The notes: generated by a model from the sequence alone, not told the origin. DNA of 64,000 bases from Liopterus haemorrhoidalis (GCA_963971575.1 OZ020616.1:26082306-26146305), one strand, 5' to 3'. Positions 1-11,202 are shown, counted from the first letter of the stretch. A program made the numbers and translations.

Positions 1-927
1 AATTTTTTATTTCCCAATATCATTCCTTTGGTTTTATCTACATTGAGTTTTAACTTATTTTGTTTCAGCCATAAACATATCCCCTCTACATCCTCATTTA
101 ATTTACTTTGTACATCCTTCAGATCACGCCCAGATATATAAATAACGGTATCATCCGCAAACATATGGAACTTACAGTGTTGTATCACCTGTTCCATATC
201 ATTTATATAACACATAAACAATATGGGACCGAGAATACTCCCCTGTGGAACTCCCCACTCTACATTTATTACGTCTGATTCTACTTGGCCACATTTTACT
301 TTTTGTTTTCGCTCCCTTAAATAATCTTCAAACCATGATATGACCCATCCCCATACTTTTTAACTTTCTAATCAATATTTTTCGATCAACTGTTTCGAAA
401 GCTCTTTTCAAGTCTAAAAAAATTACAATTGTTATTAAATCATTATCAGAACTGCTAGTCCAATCATTTAATACATACTGGAATGCTGTTTCACAGTTGT
501 GGTTTTTTCTGAAACCCGATTGATACATTGTCAGGATGTTATTTTCTGATATAAAATTTTCTAACTGTGAATATACAATTTTTTCTAATATTTTGGATGT
601 AGTACAAAGCATATTTACTGGCCTAAATTGTTCTGCATGTTTTGTTCTTGCAATTTTCCTCAATGGAACTATTGTTGATATTTTCATTTCTTCAGGCACC
701 TTTCCAATTTCTAAAGAATTATTCATTATATTTAACAGAGGATAAGTTAACTCATCTATTGCTATCTTTATAATTTCTGAGGTTATATCATCTGGACTAG
801 TTTTATTTGGTATTGACATTATAACCTCGTATAATTCTATTTCATTAATTAATTTAAATTCGCTCCATTTGTTATTTTCCCCGATTAATATATCGTTACT
901 GTGTAATGGTATGATATTAGTTATCAT
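1..927 (-). pseudogene. LINE ORF2, reverse transcriptase part (Jockey/CR1-like), frameshifted, runs off the window
   Basis: Reverse transcriptase half of a non-LTR retrotransposon. On the minus strand 927-328 gives 199 open residues with the usual N-terminal RT blocks (SPDDITSEIIK, FRPVNMLCTTSKILEK, YQSGFRKNHNCETA, FLDLKRAFETVDR). Near position 345 the frame shifts. The next frame carries the GVPQGSILGPILF block and then FADDTVIYISGRDL near 130-165, so the catalytic FADD box is present. Reading continues off the left edge at LNVDKTK. A second 1-bp shift near 945 separates it from the endonuclease. The three parts are clearly one ORF2 broken by two frameshifts. It is inactive as written; Jockey versus CR1 cannot be settled from this fragment. 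Confidence 0.9.
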
Positions 928-938
928 TTTTATGCTGT

Positions 939-2141
939 CTATAAATAATTATTAAATTTATTAGCAATTGTGTTCAAATTGTTATAAGAAATACCTTCAA
1001 AGAAAATTTCGCTGTATGTTTCACCACATTTGTTAGATACTATATTTTTTAATGTTTTCCACATAACTTTCGAGTCATGTTTATTCATGTCTACCGTTTC
1101 TTCATAATACAGTCTTTTTGCCTTTCTTACTTCATTACGTACATAATTTTTATAATTCTTATATTCTACCCAATCTACCTCATTTTTGGTATACTTAAAT
1201 TTGGTAAATTTTTTATTTCTAATATTTATAATTTTTAATATTTCTTGTGTGAACCAAGGTTTATACTTTTCTTTTAAATCTATTACAATCTTAGGCGATA
1301 CATTATCTAATATTAATATAATACTGTCATACAGATGCCTATATCTCAGCTCATAATTCAGTCTGTAATCAAAATTTAAATCATTGATCATATTCTTAAA
1401 GCTACTTATGTTTACGATTTTTTTCCTAATACTAATTTTATTCCCTAACTTATTTTGCACATTATTTGTACTAATTCTTATGAGCGAATGGTTATTGAAA
1501 ACCGGATTTTGCAGTACATCACATACTATTGCACTATAATTACTAATAACTAAATCTATTAATGAAACTTGTCCATTAGGAGCAATGTGGGTAGACTTTG
1601 TTATACACTGTTTAAGACCATAATAACTTAATGTAGTTTTTAATCTGTTAGTATAAGTATTGTTACCATAAAAATTTATATTGAAATCCCCCAGTAAAAT
1701 TATTGGATGTTTACTCTCTGATAGCAGATTTTCGCAAATATCTTCAAAAAATTCTAAGAATACTACATCTGAACTACTTGGTGAATGATAAAAACAGCCT
1801 ATCAGGTACTTAGTTCTACCTACAATAATTTCTACAAAAATTGACCAATAATTCATTAACAGAACGCATTTTTTAACTATGTGAAATTTAATGTCATTTC
1901 TAATATATAATTGAACACCTCCTGTGTGTCTACTAGATGAGTCTACTCTTATATTAGTATAGTTTTTAACATATAACTCAGTATCGTTAATATCTTCGGT
2001 AACATGTGTTTCCGTTAAACACATTAATGAAGGGTTATTGCATTGTATAAAATGTTCAATTTCATCAAAGTGTGCAGTAACACTTTGCGCATTCTGTAAG
2101 AAAATATATTCCTCTTGTTTCTTCTGATTTTCCTTTAGTTG
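939..2141 (-). pseudogene. LINE ORF2, apurinic-type endonuclease part
   Basis: Endonuclease half of the same LINE. The frame is open from just after the ORF1 stop (2142) to 939. It shows LTETHVTED (catalytic Glu box), the GGVQLYIRNDIKFH block, IILLGDFNINFY (GDFN box), LIDLVIS and NHSLI (the terminal His). The first in-frame ATG is at 2024, inside the domain and after the conserved start of the fold, so it is probably not the real start; see the readthrough site at 2136. Open for about 400 codons, then a 1-bp deletion near 945 throws it out of frame with the RT. It would nick target DNA to prime reverse transcription. Confidence 0.88.
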
Positions 2142-2144
2142 CTA
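2136..2144 (-). promoter_or_regulatory. Possible stop-codon readthrough site between LINE ORF1 and ORF2
   Basis: On the minus strand the ORF1 stop is TAG followed by CAACTA. ORF2 continues in the same frame with no stop and no ATG until well inside the endonuclease. UAG followed by CARYYA is the classic leaky-stop context known from plant viruses, and this site fits it exactly. Inference: ORF2 may be made by readthrough as an ORF1-ORF2 fusion. A chance nonsense mutation in a fused frame, or reinitiation, are the alternatives. Confidence 0.5.
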
Positions 2145-3131
2145 TTTTTCAGGTATCCACATTTTGTTTTTCTTTTGCTCCAATTTACGCTGGTATACAC
2201 TACATTTTATATCAAAACTCGTATGATTTTCATCGAACTTTAAACCGAATTTTCTATTTGCCACTACACAATTTACACATTTTTTTACATTACTGTTTTC
2301 ACACTGCTTAGTCTCATGTCCTTCTCCACATCTACCGCATGATATATTATTCTTGCATTGTTTAGCCATATGATAAAAACCATTGCATCTATAACAACGC
2401 ATAATATTGATGTACTCGTAGGCAAAACAAATCGACCAACCAACTCGTACTCGCCCCTCGTCCAATACTCTATTGGCTGTTTCTACTTCGGTCTCTGCAA
2501 TTATACTAAATCCACTTCTACCTTTGTAAACACTTAGAACATTTACCACTGCCTTATTCAAATAACTATTTTGTTTTAAAATGCATTCTTTCACTTCATT
2601 CTTGTCCAGATTGTCTTGTAATCCTACTAGTTTAATTTTTGTTTTTTTCCTTTCTGGTACAAACGCTTCATACTGACTTCCAAGTTTGGTTTCTATTTCG
2701 GTTTTCAACACATTCAAATCATTCTTACTTTCACAAAATATTCCTATACGTCCCTTGTTCATATTTTTTATGCTACTTATGCCTATATTTAATTGCACAG
2801 GATCTATAGTTGATTTCACTTCTTTTTCAATTTTCCTGTACTCTGCATTATCATTTTTTGATTGCATTATCAATACGTCTTTTTCAGATTCCTTTACTAT
2901 ATCTGCATAACTGTTATGTCTCTTTCCGTCCGTTATTTTATTTGCTATTAATTTTTTCACTTCAATAATTTCTTCTAATATGTTACTTATCGACATAACC
3001 TCACATTTTTCATAACACTCATTGCAGAACCATTTAACACCAACACAAGATTTTATCACTCCAAATTGCTTATTTGTTATTCCAGCACATTTTAAATCAT
3101 ACCACCCATTACATTTACCTATGTTGTTCAC
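2142..3131 (-). CDS. LINE ORF1 protein: PHD-like finger plus zinc knuckles
   Basis: 329 residues on the minus strand. Residues 7-39 look like the second half of a PHD finger (CNGWYDLKC, then WFCNEC); the upstream Cys pairs are missing, so the 5' end is truncated at about 3135. Residues 45-110 are charged and probably coiled. Residues 125-230 resemble the RNA-binding fold that precedes zinc knuckles in LINE Gag-like proteins. Three zinc-binding clusters follow: CYRCNGFYHMAKQC (246-259), CGRCGEGHETKQC (265-277), and a longer Cys/His cluster (285-310). The protein should bind element RNA in the nucleoprotein particle. It ends at a TAG in frame with ORF2. Confidence 0.85.
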   Translation of the reverse strand: MNNIGKCNGWYDLKCAGITNKQFGVIKSCVGVKWFCNECYEKCEVMSISNILEEIIEVKKLIANKITDGKRHNSYADIVKESEKDVLIMQSKNDNAEYRKIEKEVKSTIDPVQLNIGISSIKNMNKGRIGIFCESKNDLNVLKTEIETKLGSQYEAFVPERKKTKIKLVGLQDNLDKNEVKECILKQNSYLNKAVVNVLSVYKGRSGFSIIAETEVETANRVLDEGRVRVGWSICFAYEYINIMRCYRCNGFYHMAKQCKNNISCGRCGEGHETKQCENSNVKKCVNCVVANRKFGLKFDENHTSFDIKCSVYQRKLEQKKNKMWIPEK

Positions 3132-3621
3132 CAGTTCATTTTTTAGGGTTCTGTAGGTATGACCAAAAAACCTTTATACCGTCATTTTGTCGTCTGTCTG
3201 TCTGTTCGGTAAAAATTGTAGCCAAGCGGCTAAACTTAGAGAGTTGAAATTTGGCAAATATTTGACCCGCATATAGGAAAAATACTAAAACATCACCCTA
3301 AAATATTAACAAATATGTGTTAATCGAAAAAAAAAATGTTTTTAAATTCTGAGTAGGGTATCAATTGAAAGCCCTTATACGTGCAGTAACGATCAAAATT
3401 TTATTTTTGCAAAATAAATTATTTTTAAAAAAATTGTCCCACACCTTGTAGCCCAAATGGTTTAAAATAAAAATCTGAAAAAATTCTAAGTATGTACATT
3501 GGTGTGAACCGGCATAATACAACAAGGATTTTTGATCAGATTATGTTTTCGTAAAATAACGCATTTTTTGTGTTTTGACGATTTACAAAAGTTATAGTTA
3601 TGTAACACACTAGACTAGAAA
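3132..3621. repeat. Non-coding interspersed repeat next to the truncated LINE 5' end
   Basis: No coding signal. The stretch holds CTGTCTGTCTGTT near 3194 and AT-rich text, and looks like an old dispersed repeat on which the LINE 5' truncation abuts. Family not recognised. Confidence 0.4.
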
Positions 3622-3693
3622 ATGTATCATGGTGTAATGGTTAGCATACTCGCTAGCTACCCAGAATTCTAGGTTCGCTGCCTGTCAGAGAAG
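3622..3693 (+). repeat. tRNA-derived SINE head (Gln/Asp-like)
   Basis: TGGTGTAATGGTTAGCA at about 3630-3646 matches the A-box half of a tRNA of the Gln/Asp type. AGGTTCGCTGCC about 25 nt later fits a B box with changes. The acceptor stem does not pair, so this is a tRNA-derived SINE or tRNA relic, not a working tRNA. Polymerase III promoter elements would start transcription here, to the right. Confidence 0.6.
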
Positions 3694-4800
3694 ACAATGT
3701 TATTTTTTGTTTTTTCCATTTTTATTTTTTTTTAATTATTTTGTCAAAATTCTAGTTATATTTTGGCAAATGTTGCATTTATTTTTTAAGAGCGTAAATT
3801 TAATAACTAGTTGGAATGTTGGCATCATATATTCATTCTATGTGTCATGTATACGAAACCAAAGGGGCGGAGCCTATGCCAACCAATGGAAGTCATAGGC
3901 GCAATTTTCAAAATCTTAATGAACCTTGCTATATAAAAAAATACTGCACATATTTAGAAAACTAAATAATGGTATTTGGTATTCGAATTAAAATTAACAA
4001 AAAAAATATTTTAACATAAAATTTGTTTTTAAAGCTCTTAGATTAACAGACGATAAATTATTTTAAAAATATCGTTCATTTTGCCGTGATTACTACAAAG
4101 CAAAATTTGTCCTGCACACTCAGCATGCCGCCTTTACTTATTATATACCTGTGAAACCCTGAAATGTGTGAAAATTCACACTACACATCAATTTTTACGT
4201 TTTGGGATTTTAGATTATTATATTTCAGTTTTCACTCTTTTAGTGATTAAGTACAATGACTTAATTACACTGATAAATACTAGGGAAACTGATAAATACT
4301 AGGGTCCAAACGCTGGACAATGGGACTGCAATGTTGGTTTTTCTTCCAGTCAGAACACTATTGGAGATGTAATTCAGGTTTATTGTCTTTAGTTGAATGG
4401 AAATGTTGGACCTTTGACGTTGTTGGATTTATCATTCCAAATTGGTTTTACAAATCTTTTTCTTTTGTAAAAATATAATACTTCGATTTTTTCTTCATTT
4501 GGAAGAAGAACTGTGATATTATTTCTGGAATAATTTCGACGTGATGATCTCTTCTTCGCAGTACTCACGTATTAGCTTGTAGTTGTAGAGGACAATTGAA
4601 TCATTTTCCTTCAATGCAGATCTTTTTTAGATATATTATTTTATTTCTTTCAGATTTTAACAGATATTTCGCATTATGGACAACTGTTACAAATTCAGAT
4701 TCATGCTATGTAGGGACGAGTAAGAGGTAAGATAATTTAAATCGTTTTTCATAGTCTAATGGAACCTCATGAACGTCTTAATAAGTGGAACAAACTCTAA
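3694..4800. other. AT-rich intergenic stretch, nothing recognised
   Basis: No frame with family resemblance. A short direct repeat (GATAAATACTAGGG, twice near 4270-4305) is the only structure noted. Confidence 0.5.
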
Positions 4801-4930
4801 AGTAGACCTAGACTGGCCTACATTGGATAGATGATGGAGGAGTTAGACTGCCTCTTCTACGTCCAACTAAAAAGACTGGCCCAGGATCGAGACGCTTGGA
4901 GAGCTGCTGCCAACCAATCTTTGGATTGAA
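4801..4930 (+). pseudogene. LINE ORF2 C-terminal scrap
   Basis: Reads RPRL, a stop, then KRLAQDRDAWRAAANQSLD. This is the conserved C-terminal tail of many insect LINE ORF2 proteins (after the RT, LAQDR.AWR). About 40 codons with one internal stop, opposite in strand to the other LINE pieces nearby, so from a separate insertion. Confidence 0.65.
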
Positions 4931-5229
4931 ACCGCGGAAAAGTGGAACCTATAGGGAAAAAAAAAAAATATTTTCTTGTTTTAAATTTTACAGATAATTT
5001 TGATAATATTTGCAAAATCTAAAATATTTTCAATTAAAAAGTAAGTTGACTTTTAAAACCATTTAGATATTTTAAATAATTGCAAGAATAAGGTAGTTAG
5101 TTTCACAAGGCTGGGGTGTAATGCTCTTTATTTACAAAGTAATGACTGAATCCATTTTCGTTTTTTAAATTGCCAATTAAAGTTTTAAATATTGCACCGA
5201 AGACCGTAAATAAGACTTCTTTTATTTCT

Positions 5230-5757
5230 TGAATTAACCAAATGGACATCAGTGTGACTTTTTTGGTTAGTAACAGTTGTACGTATCATATATTTTCTAC
5301 CTTCATAATTTTCCATTTTTTTAACATGGTAACTGTTGTAGAATATTTTTGTCTTAAAATTATCGTATTGGTTATTATATTTTTTGAGAGATTAGATTTA
5401 GTTCGTATCTTGCGGTTGTTCTTAACTTTGTGATTTAGCGGGACCAAGATTTATTGGTAAAATTTCTAAATTTTGAGTGATATTCTTTAGTTCCGCTTCA
5501 AATCCCAATGGGAGGAAAATTTTGAATTTTGTGAATAATCGTTTTTCTGGGTCGTTTTACATTTGCCAAATTATGTTTTCGTGGGTATTGAAATATGTGG
5601 GTTTAATTCTGGCAGTTTCTAATTTTGTGTCGATACTTTTGACGGATTTTGCTTTGATTTGTTTTTCGTCTTGTTTCTGGCGGTTTTTAACCAAAATTTT
5701 GTGGGGAATATCAAGAAGATCTTTAATTTCATTAGCTTTTTTTTTTATTTAGTATAA
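5230..5757 (-). pseudogene. Unrecognised decayed coding remnant
   Basis: The minus strand reads for about 170 codons with only a handful of stops and a protein-like, Lys/Gln/Asn-rich composition (for example IKDLLDIPHKILVKNRQK near 5690-5740 and LPLGFEAELKNITQ near 5490-5520). I do not recognise the family; a retroelement gag or nucleic-acid-binding protein is a guess. The plus-strand frames here are shadows of it. Confidence 0.35.
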
Positions 5758-5839
5758 TTACGGATACATCCTCTACAAGGTGATAAGTATCCCGGTAAAC
5801 AAATTATAAATATTATGCATAACATACACGTCATATACA

Positions 5840-6520
5840 TATATCATAAATCTTCTTCTTCTTCATCTTTGGGCACTATGAGTCATGTTGACTTTTGGCC
5901 TCACTCATATAAGTCCTCCATCTTGATCTGTTCATTGTCAGGTCTTGCCATTCGTCCTGTATACCAACACTTGTTAGATCAACTGATCGAAGGGTCAGCT
6001 GATCTTTCAATTTTTTTCAAGGTCTTCCCAATGGACGACGGGTATTCAATCTTCCTTCCCATATCTTCCTAACCATTCTGTCTTCCCTCATCCTCATAAC
6101 GTATCCTATCCACTGTATTCGTCTGCCTCTCAGTTCTTGTGTGATACTCGGCCTTGAGTACAGTTTTTTGATATCTTTGTTCTTACGGATTTTCCATTCA
6201 CCATTAATATGATTGGGACCAACGATTCTGCGTAATATTTTATTTTCGAAAACTATGAAGTGTTGTTGATCTCGCTTTGTTAAGTTCCATGTTTCGGAGC
6301 CGTACATAAGTACGGGGCGAACTATTACTTGGTGTAACCTGATCTTGGTGTTCCTAGACAGGAGTTTCGTTTTGAAGAGGGGACCAAGTGCAAAATATGA
6401 TGCATTAGCAGCTCTAGTTTTTTCGTAATTTCCTGCTTTAGCAGATTCATCTGCCCTATCATGGTGCCCAGGTATTTTAAAGTATGAACTCTCTCAAAAG
6501 TGTTGTCCTTAATTTTCAAG
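5840..6520 (-). pseudogene. LINE B, C-terminal part of RT protein
   Basis: Minus-strand frames give LKYLGTMIG (about 6470), MYGSETWNLTKRDQ (6305), ILRRIVGPNHINGEW, RRIQWIGYVMRMRED (6110) and RPLGRP, then a decayed tail similar to QDLTMNRSRWRTYM near 5900. These are the post-RT blocks of an insect LINE ORF2. Two frames are needed, so it is frameshifted near 6315. Continues upstream in the pieces at 6640-6925 and 9018-9130. Confidence 0.8.
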
Positions 6521-6639
6521 TCGGTCGTGTTCTCATGAGACCGTTAATAAGAATTCTTTTATTTCTTGAATTAACCAAATGTACATCAGTGTAACTTTTT
6601 TTGTCTACTAACAATAAGATATTTCATTTTTTCATTACT

Positions 6640-6925
6640 GATGATGAGTCCTACTTTACGAGCTTCGACATCAGTAAGGTCAGTAAGGTATATAACTTAT
6701 TCAACCTTATTTGAAATAATATCCAGGTCATCTGCATTCCCTAAAATCTTTGGTACCCATTGAGCTGTATACCATGGTGGTTGGTATCTTGAGCTTTTCG
6801 TAACACCATCACCAGCACGAGGTTAAACAGGAAAGGTGAGGTGGCATCACCTTGTTTGACTCCAGTATGAATTTCAAAAGGCTGTGACAAACGGTTTCAC
6901 ACACACCATAGTCATAATAATAACT
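6640..6925 (-). pseudogene. LINE B, middle RT fragment
   Basis: On the minus strand PFEIHTGVKQGDATSP and then FLFNLVLVMVLRKL read through 6860-6790. This is the conserved G.QGD.LSP block of LINE reverse transcriptases. The following text is decayed. It belongs to the same copy as 5840-6520 and is cut off at about 6925 by the sequence that carries the Tc1 element. Confidence 0.7.
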
Positions 6926-7156
6926 TGTCGGGACCTGACAAAACCCAAATAATAATAATAAATTTATTGACATACTTATATTTTAGAGTTTTAGTTACAT
7001 ATTACACAAAAAATAAAGTTAGGTATAAGTCATCGAAGATACGGAAGTATCTTGTGGTGACAAATTTTCAAATAAAAATACAATTAAACATTAATACTAC
7101 TAATTAAATAAAAATGAAAAGTGAATACAAGTAAAAATATACAAACATATTCATAT
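6926..7156. other. AT-rich spacer
   Basis: Contains TTGTCGGGACCTGACAA, a near-perfect palindrome at 6926-6942, at the break in LINE B. Otherwise AT-rich with no recognisable content. Confidence 0.4.
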
Positions 7157-7158
7157 TA

Positions 7159-8834
7159 CAGTTACTCACAAAATTGAGCGTACAAAAGTTTTAGAAATAT
7201 ACCTCTTAGGTAAAGATGCATATAAAACAGATTATTTAAACCAATTATTTTTTATTTCTAAAATACATTTTAGAGATACAAAACTGTCATAAATGGTATA
7301 AAATTAAATAATATTTAATAAACATTTTTTAAAGAAAACAAAAAATATATACATTTTCAGAGACACAAAATTGAGCGTACAAAAAGTAGTAATACTAATA
7401 AAATAATTAGAAAACAATCAGTTAATTTAAATTAATATTTTGTCGCGTCACCTTTTGCTTCTATTACTGCTTGAAGGCGATTTGACATAGACTGCACTAA
7501 TTTTCCACAAACTTCTGCTGGTATATTATTCCACTCTTCTTGAAGTTTCGTTTTAAAATAATTTTTATTAGAAAATGAATTTGTTTTTATCCGAACTTTT
7601 AATTTTGTCCATACATTTCCAATTGGATTGAGATCAGGCGATTGTGGCTGTTTTATGAGTAATTTTGGTGCATTGTATAACAGCCATTCCTTTACAATAA
7701 GCGCAGTATGTTTGGGATCGTTATCTTGTTGAAAATAATAAACTGGTGGCATATCCATTTTTTCTGCAGTAGCCGTAAGATTATTTTTCAAGATGTTTAG
7801 ATATTTCCATTTATCCAGGATCCCTTCTATAAATTCTAAATTACCTGGGCCGTTTGAGCCCATAGCACCCCACAACATAACTGATCCGCCTCCCTGTTTT
7901 ACTGTCGGAACGGAATTCATTTTTTTAAATTCTGTATTGGGCTTCCACCAAACAATTTGTCTGCCGTCCGACCCAAAAAAAAATAATTTTCGCCTCGTCA
8001 GAAAAAATTACTTTATTCCAGAAGCTAATTGGTTTGTTTACATACAGTTTTGCAAATTCTAAGCGTTTCTTTTTATTCGTTTTTGTAATCAATGGTTTAT
8101 TGCGTGCAATTCGACAATTGTAGTTATTTCTCCGGAGTACTCGGTGTACTGTTTCTACTGAAATTTGTTTATTTAATCTTTGTGACAATTCTGACGTTAA
8201 CTTAGGTACACTAATTTTAGGATTTTGCTTGATTTTTCGCAAAATAAATCTTTCATCCAGAGTTGATAACAATTTTTTTCTGCCTCTGCCCGTTTTGTTT
8301 TTGATAGTACCTCCATATTTAAATTTATTTATTATTTTTTGAATTGTGGAATTTCTTCGGTTTACTATATCACCTATTTCACTCATTGTATGACCCCGGG
8401 CGTATAATTGAACTATTAGTTTTCGTGTAGATTCGTCAGTCTGTTTACGTTTATTTTCCATTATAATAGAAACAAAATCACTGTACTTGAATGTGGCCTA
8501 ATGCAAACTAAACTACTGAAAAAACCATCTGTTGCAAGATAAAACCTATGCAATATAATTTCAGGAAAAGACAGGTCTTAAATCAATCGAAATAAACTAG
8601 TAAGCTCAATTTTGTGTCTTTAAAAAATTATTATTTTTAGTTTTCCTTAACAAATTTTTAACAAATATTACTATACTTTATACTATTTGTAATAATTTTG
8701 GATCTGCAAGATGTATTTTATAAATTAAAATTAATTAGTTATTAATCATAAATTAAAAAAATCTGTTTTATAGTCACGTTTTATTAAAAAGTATCTTTGT
8801 CAAATTCTTGTATGCTCAATTTTGTGAATAACTG
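7159..8834 (-). mobile_element. Tc1-like transposon, copy 1
   Basis: 1676-bp DNA transposon. Terminal inverted repeats (TIRs) begin CAGTTACTCACAAAATTGAG and end with the complement of CAGTTATTCACAAAATTGAG, flanked by TA at 7157-7158 and 8835-8836 as expected for Tc1/mariner. Each end has a second inner copy of ACACAAAATTGAGC (7363-7380 and 8602-8618), an inverted-repeat/direct-repeat layout like that of Sleeping Beauty-type elements. It carries a broken transposase on the minus strand. A second copy in the opposite direction lies at 9506-11168. Confidence 0.93.
7432..8461 (-). pseudogene. Tc1-like DD34E transposase, frameshifted and with catalytic Glu lost
   Basis: Cut-and-paste transposase. 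N-terminal 178 residues (8461-7925) hold paired helix-turn-helix regions (KLIVQLYARGHTMSEIG) and a GRGRKKLL hinge. An A-run near 7975 (extra base) shifts the frame, and 7920-7432 supplies the rest. The first catalytic Asp is in FSDEAK, the second in QQDNDPKHTA. The third position reads SPDLNPIGNVW, where the family has Glu in IEN, so the catalytic residue is Gly here (one base change). With the frameshift, this makes the copy inactive. Confidence 0.92.
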
Positions 8835-9017
8835 TATATACCCTAAAAGAATTAAACAGAGTTAAATAAACTGCTTAAATTAGTAGAAGAAATATTAAGT
8901 AACCAGAATTTAAAGTTTTTTCAAAATATTAATTTGGCTGACTGTAAGAGAGAAGATATAAGTGAAGTTGGAAACAAGTTAAATAATTTTGGAATTATTG
9001 CGTAATAACATCTCGCT

Positions 9018-9130
9018 GAAGTCATCTTGATAAGTTTACTAGGGATGCCAAATTCGTCCATGATGTCCCAGAGTTTGTCACGTATAATGCCATAGGCTTT
9101 CCTAAAATCAATCTAAACATTATGAACGTC
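9018..9130 (-). pseudogene. LINE B, upstream RT fragment
   Basis: Minus strand reads FRKAYGIIRDKLWDI and then EFGIPSKLIKM, the LINE RT block with the first catalytic-type Asp region (DFRKAYD). It probably belongs to LINE B (6640-6925), separated from it by the Tc1 copy 1 insertion and extra sequence. Confidence 0.7.
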
Positions 9131-9159
9131 GGTTTTATGTTCACAACATTTTCAAGAAT

Positions 9160-9485
9160 TTTTCTTAATAAGAAAATTTGATCTGTTGTACGGCGTAGTG
9201 CACTAGCTGCTGCCGCACATCTCCAGGGTCTGGGATGCGGTAGTGTGTATTCACCCTGTCAGGTATTCGCGTATGACGTGCTACCTTGTGGTAAGCCTGA
9301 CGTGCAATGCCTGGCAGCGGATGGTTTAGACCTAAACCAATACCACTAAGGCAGTAGGAAGGGTGTGTCCCTAAAGTCATGTTGAGATTTTTGATATTGA
9401 CTATGAGGTGCTGCCGGTGATGTAACAACAGATTATGTTGGGAAGTAACACTCCCGTGTTCAACTGCGAGCTACAAAAATTTTTC
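9160..9485 (-). repeat. Copy of a repeat shared with the gypsy 3' region (inverted with 12140-12262)
   Basis: From about 9348 to 9480 this stretch is the inverse of 12140-12262: the same run from the AGCTCGCAGTTGAACACGG end to the GGGACACACCCTTC end. The rest (9160-9345) is unique GC-richer text with no frame. It ends in AGGTTAGGTTAGGTT (9486-9500), a TTAGG-type tract just before Tc1 copy 2. Confidence 0.6.
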
Positions 9486-9505
9486 AGGTTAGGTTAGGTT
9501 ATATA

Positions 9506-11168
9506 CAGTTACTCACAAAATTGAGCATACAGGAATTTGACAAAGATACTTTTTAATAAAACGTGACTATAAAACAGATTTTTTTAAAACTAATTATTTT
9601 TTATTTATAAAGTACACCTTGCAGATCCAAAATTATTACAAATACTATAAAGTATAGTAATATTTGTTAAAAATTTGTTACGGAAAACTAAAAAAAATAT
9701 TTTTTTAGAGACACAAAATTGAGCGTACTAATTAATTTCGTTTGATTTAAGACCTGTCTTTCCCCTGAAATTATATTGCATAGGTTTTATCTTGCAACAG
9801 ATATTTTTTTCATTAGTTTAGTTTGCATTAGGCCACATTCAAGTACAGTGATTTTGTTTCTATTATAATGGAAAATAAACTTAAACAGATTGACGAATCT
9901 ACACGAAAACTAATAGTTAAATTATACGCCCGGGGTCATACAATGCGTAAAATAGGTGATATAGTAAACTGAAGACATTCCACAATTCAAAAAATAATAA
10001 ATAAATTTAAATATGAAGGTACAATCCAAAACAAAACGGACAGAGGCAGAAAAAAATTGTTATCAACTGTGGATGAAAGATTTATTTTACAAAAAATCAA
10101 GCAAGGTCCTAAAATTAGTGTACCCCAGTTAACGTCAGAATTGTCATAAAGATTAAATAAACAAATTTCAGTAGAAACAGTCCTCCGGAGTACTCCGGAA
10201 AAATTACTACAATGGTCGAATTGCACGCAAGAAACCATTGATTTCAAAAACGAATAAAAAGAAACGCTTAGAATTTGCAAAAATGTATGTAAACTACCCA
10301 ATTAGCTTCTGGAATAAAGTTATTTTTTCTGACGAGACGAAAATTATTTTTTTTTAGTCGGACGGCAGACAAATTGTTTGGCTGAAGCCCAATACAAAAT
10401 TTAAAAAAATTAATACTATTCCGACAGTAAAACACGGAGGCGGATCAGTTATGTTATGGGGTGCTATGGGCTCAAACGGCCCAGGTAATCTAGAATTTAT
10501 AGAAGGGATGATGGATAAATGGAAATATCTAAACATCTTGAAAAATAATCTTACGACTACTGCAGAAAAATTAGATATGCCACCAGTTTATTATTTCCAA
10601 CAAGATGACGATCCCAAACATACTCCGCTTATTGTAAAGAAATGGCTTTTATACAATGCGAAAATTACTCAAAACACCGCCACAATCGCCTGATCTCAAT
10701 CCAATTGAAAATTTATGAAGAGAATTAAAAGGTTCGGATAAAAAAAAATTCATTTTCCAATAAAAATGATTTTAAAACGAAACTTCAAGAAGAATGGAAT
10801 AATATACCGGCAGAAGTTTGTGGAAAATTAGTGCAGTCTATGCCAAATCGCCTTCAAGCAATAATAGAAGCAAGAGGTGACGGGACGAAATATTAATTTA
10901 AATTAACTGATTGTTTTCTAATTATTTTATTAGTATTACTATTTTTGTACGCTCAATTTTGTGTCTCTGAAAATGTATATATTTTTTGTTTTCTTTAACA
11001 AATGTTTATTAAATATTATTTAATTTTATATCATTCATAATAGTTTTGTATCTCTAAGATATATTTTAGAAATAAAAAATAATTGGTTTAAATAATCTGT
11101 TTTATAGGCATCTTTATCTAAGAGGTATATTTCTAAAACTTTTGTACGCTCAATTTTGTGATTAACTG
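9506..11168 (+). mobile_element. Tc1-like transposon, copy 2
   Basis: 1663-bp relative of copy 1 in opposite orientation. Starts CAGTTACTCACAAAATTGAG, ends with its complement, TA at 9504-9505 and 11169-11170. Inner direct repeats at 9711-9728 and 10947-10965. Transposase on plus strand, heavily mutated. The two copies are not a simple duplication: they differ at many sites. Confidence 0.92.
9868..10896 (+). pseudogene. Tc1-like DD34E transposase with several stops
   Basis: Starts at the ATG at 9868 with the same N-terminus as copy 1. In-frame stops occur near 9970 and 10147, and frameshifts follow. Segment 10451-10693 reads LWGAMGSNGPGNLEF and QQDDDPKHT (second catalytic Asp). In contrast to copy 1 the third catalytic Glu codon is kept (LNPIEN), followed at once by a stop. 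Dead, but the pair shows that the ancestral protein had a normal DD34E triad. Confidence 0.9.
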
Positions 11169-11202
11169 TATATGTATATATGCAATTTACAATAATATAT
11201 AT

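Noticed and set aside
5815..6072. Plus-strand frame of 85 residues
   Set aside because: Shadow of the LINE B RT tail on the minus strand.
9165..9428. 87-residue frame on the minus strand
   Set aside because: Lies in a repeat shared with the gypsy 3' region; composition is not protein-like and no family match is evident.
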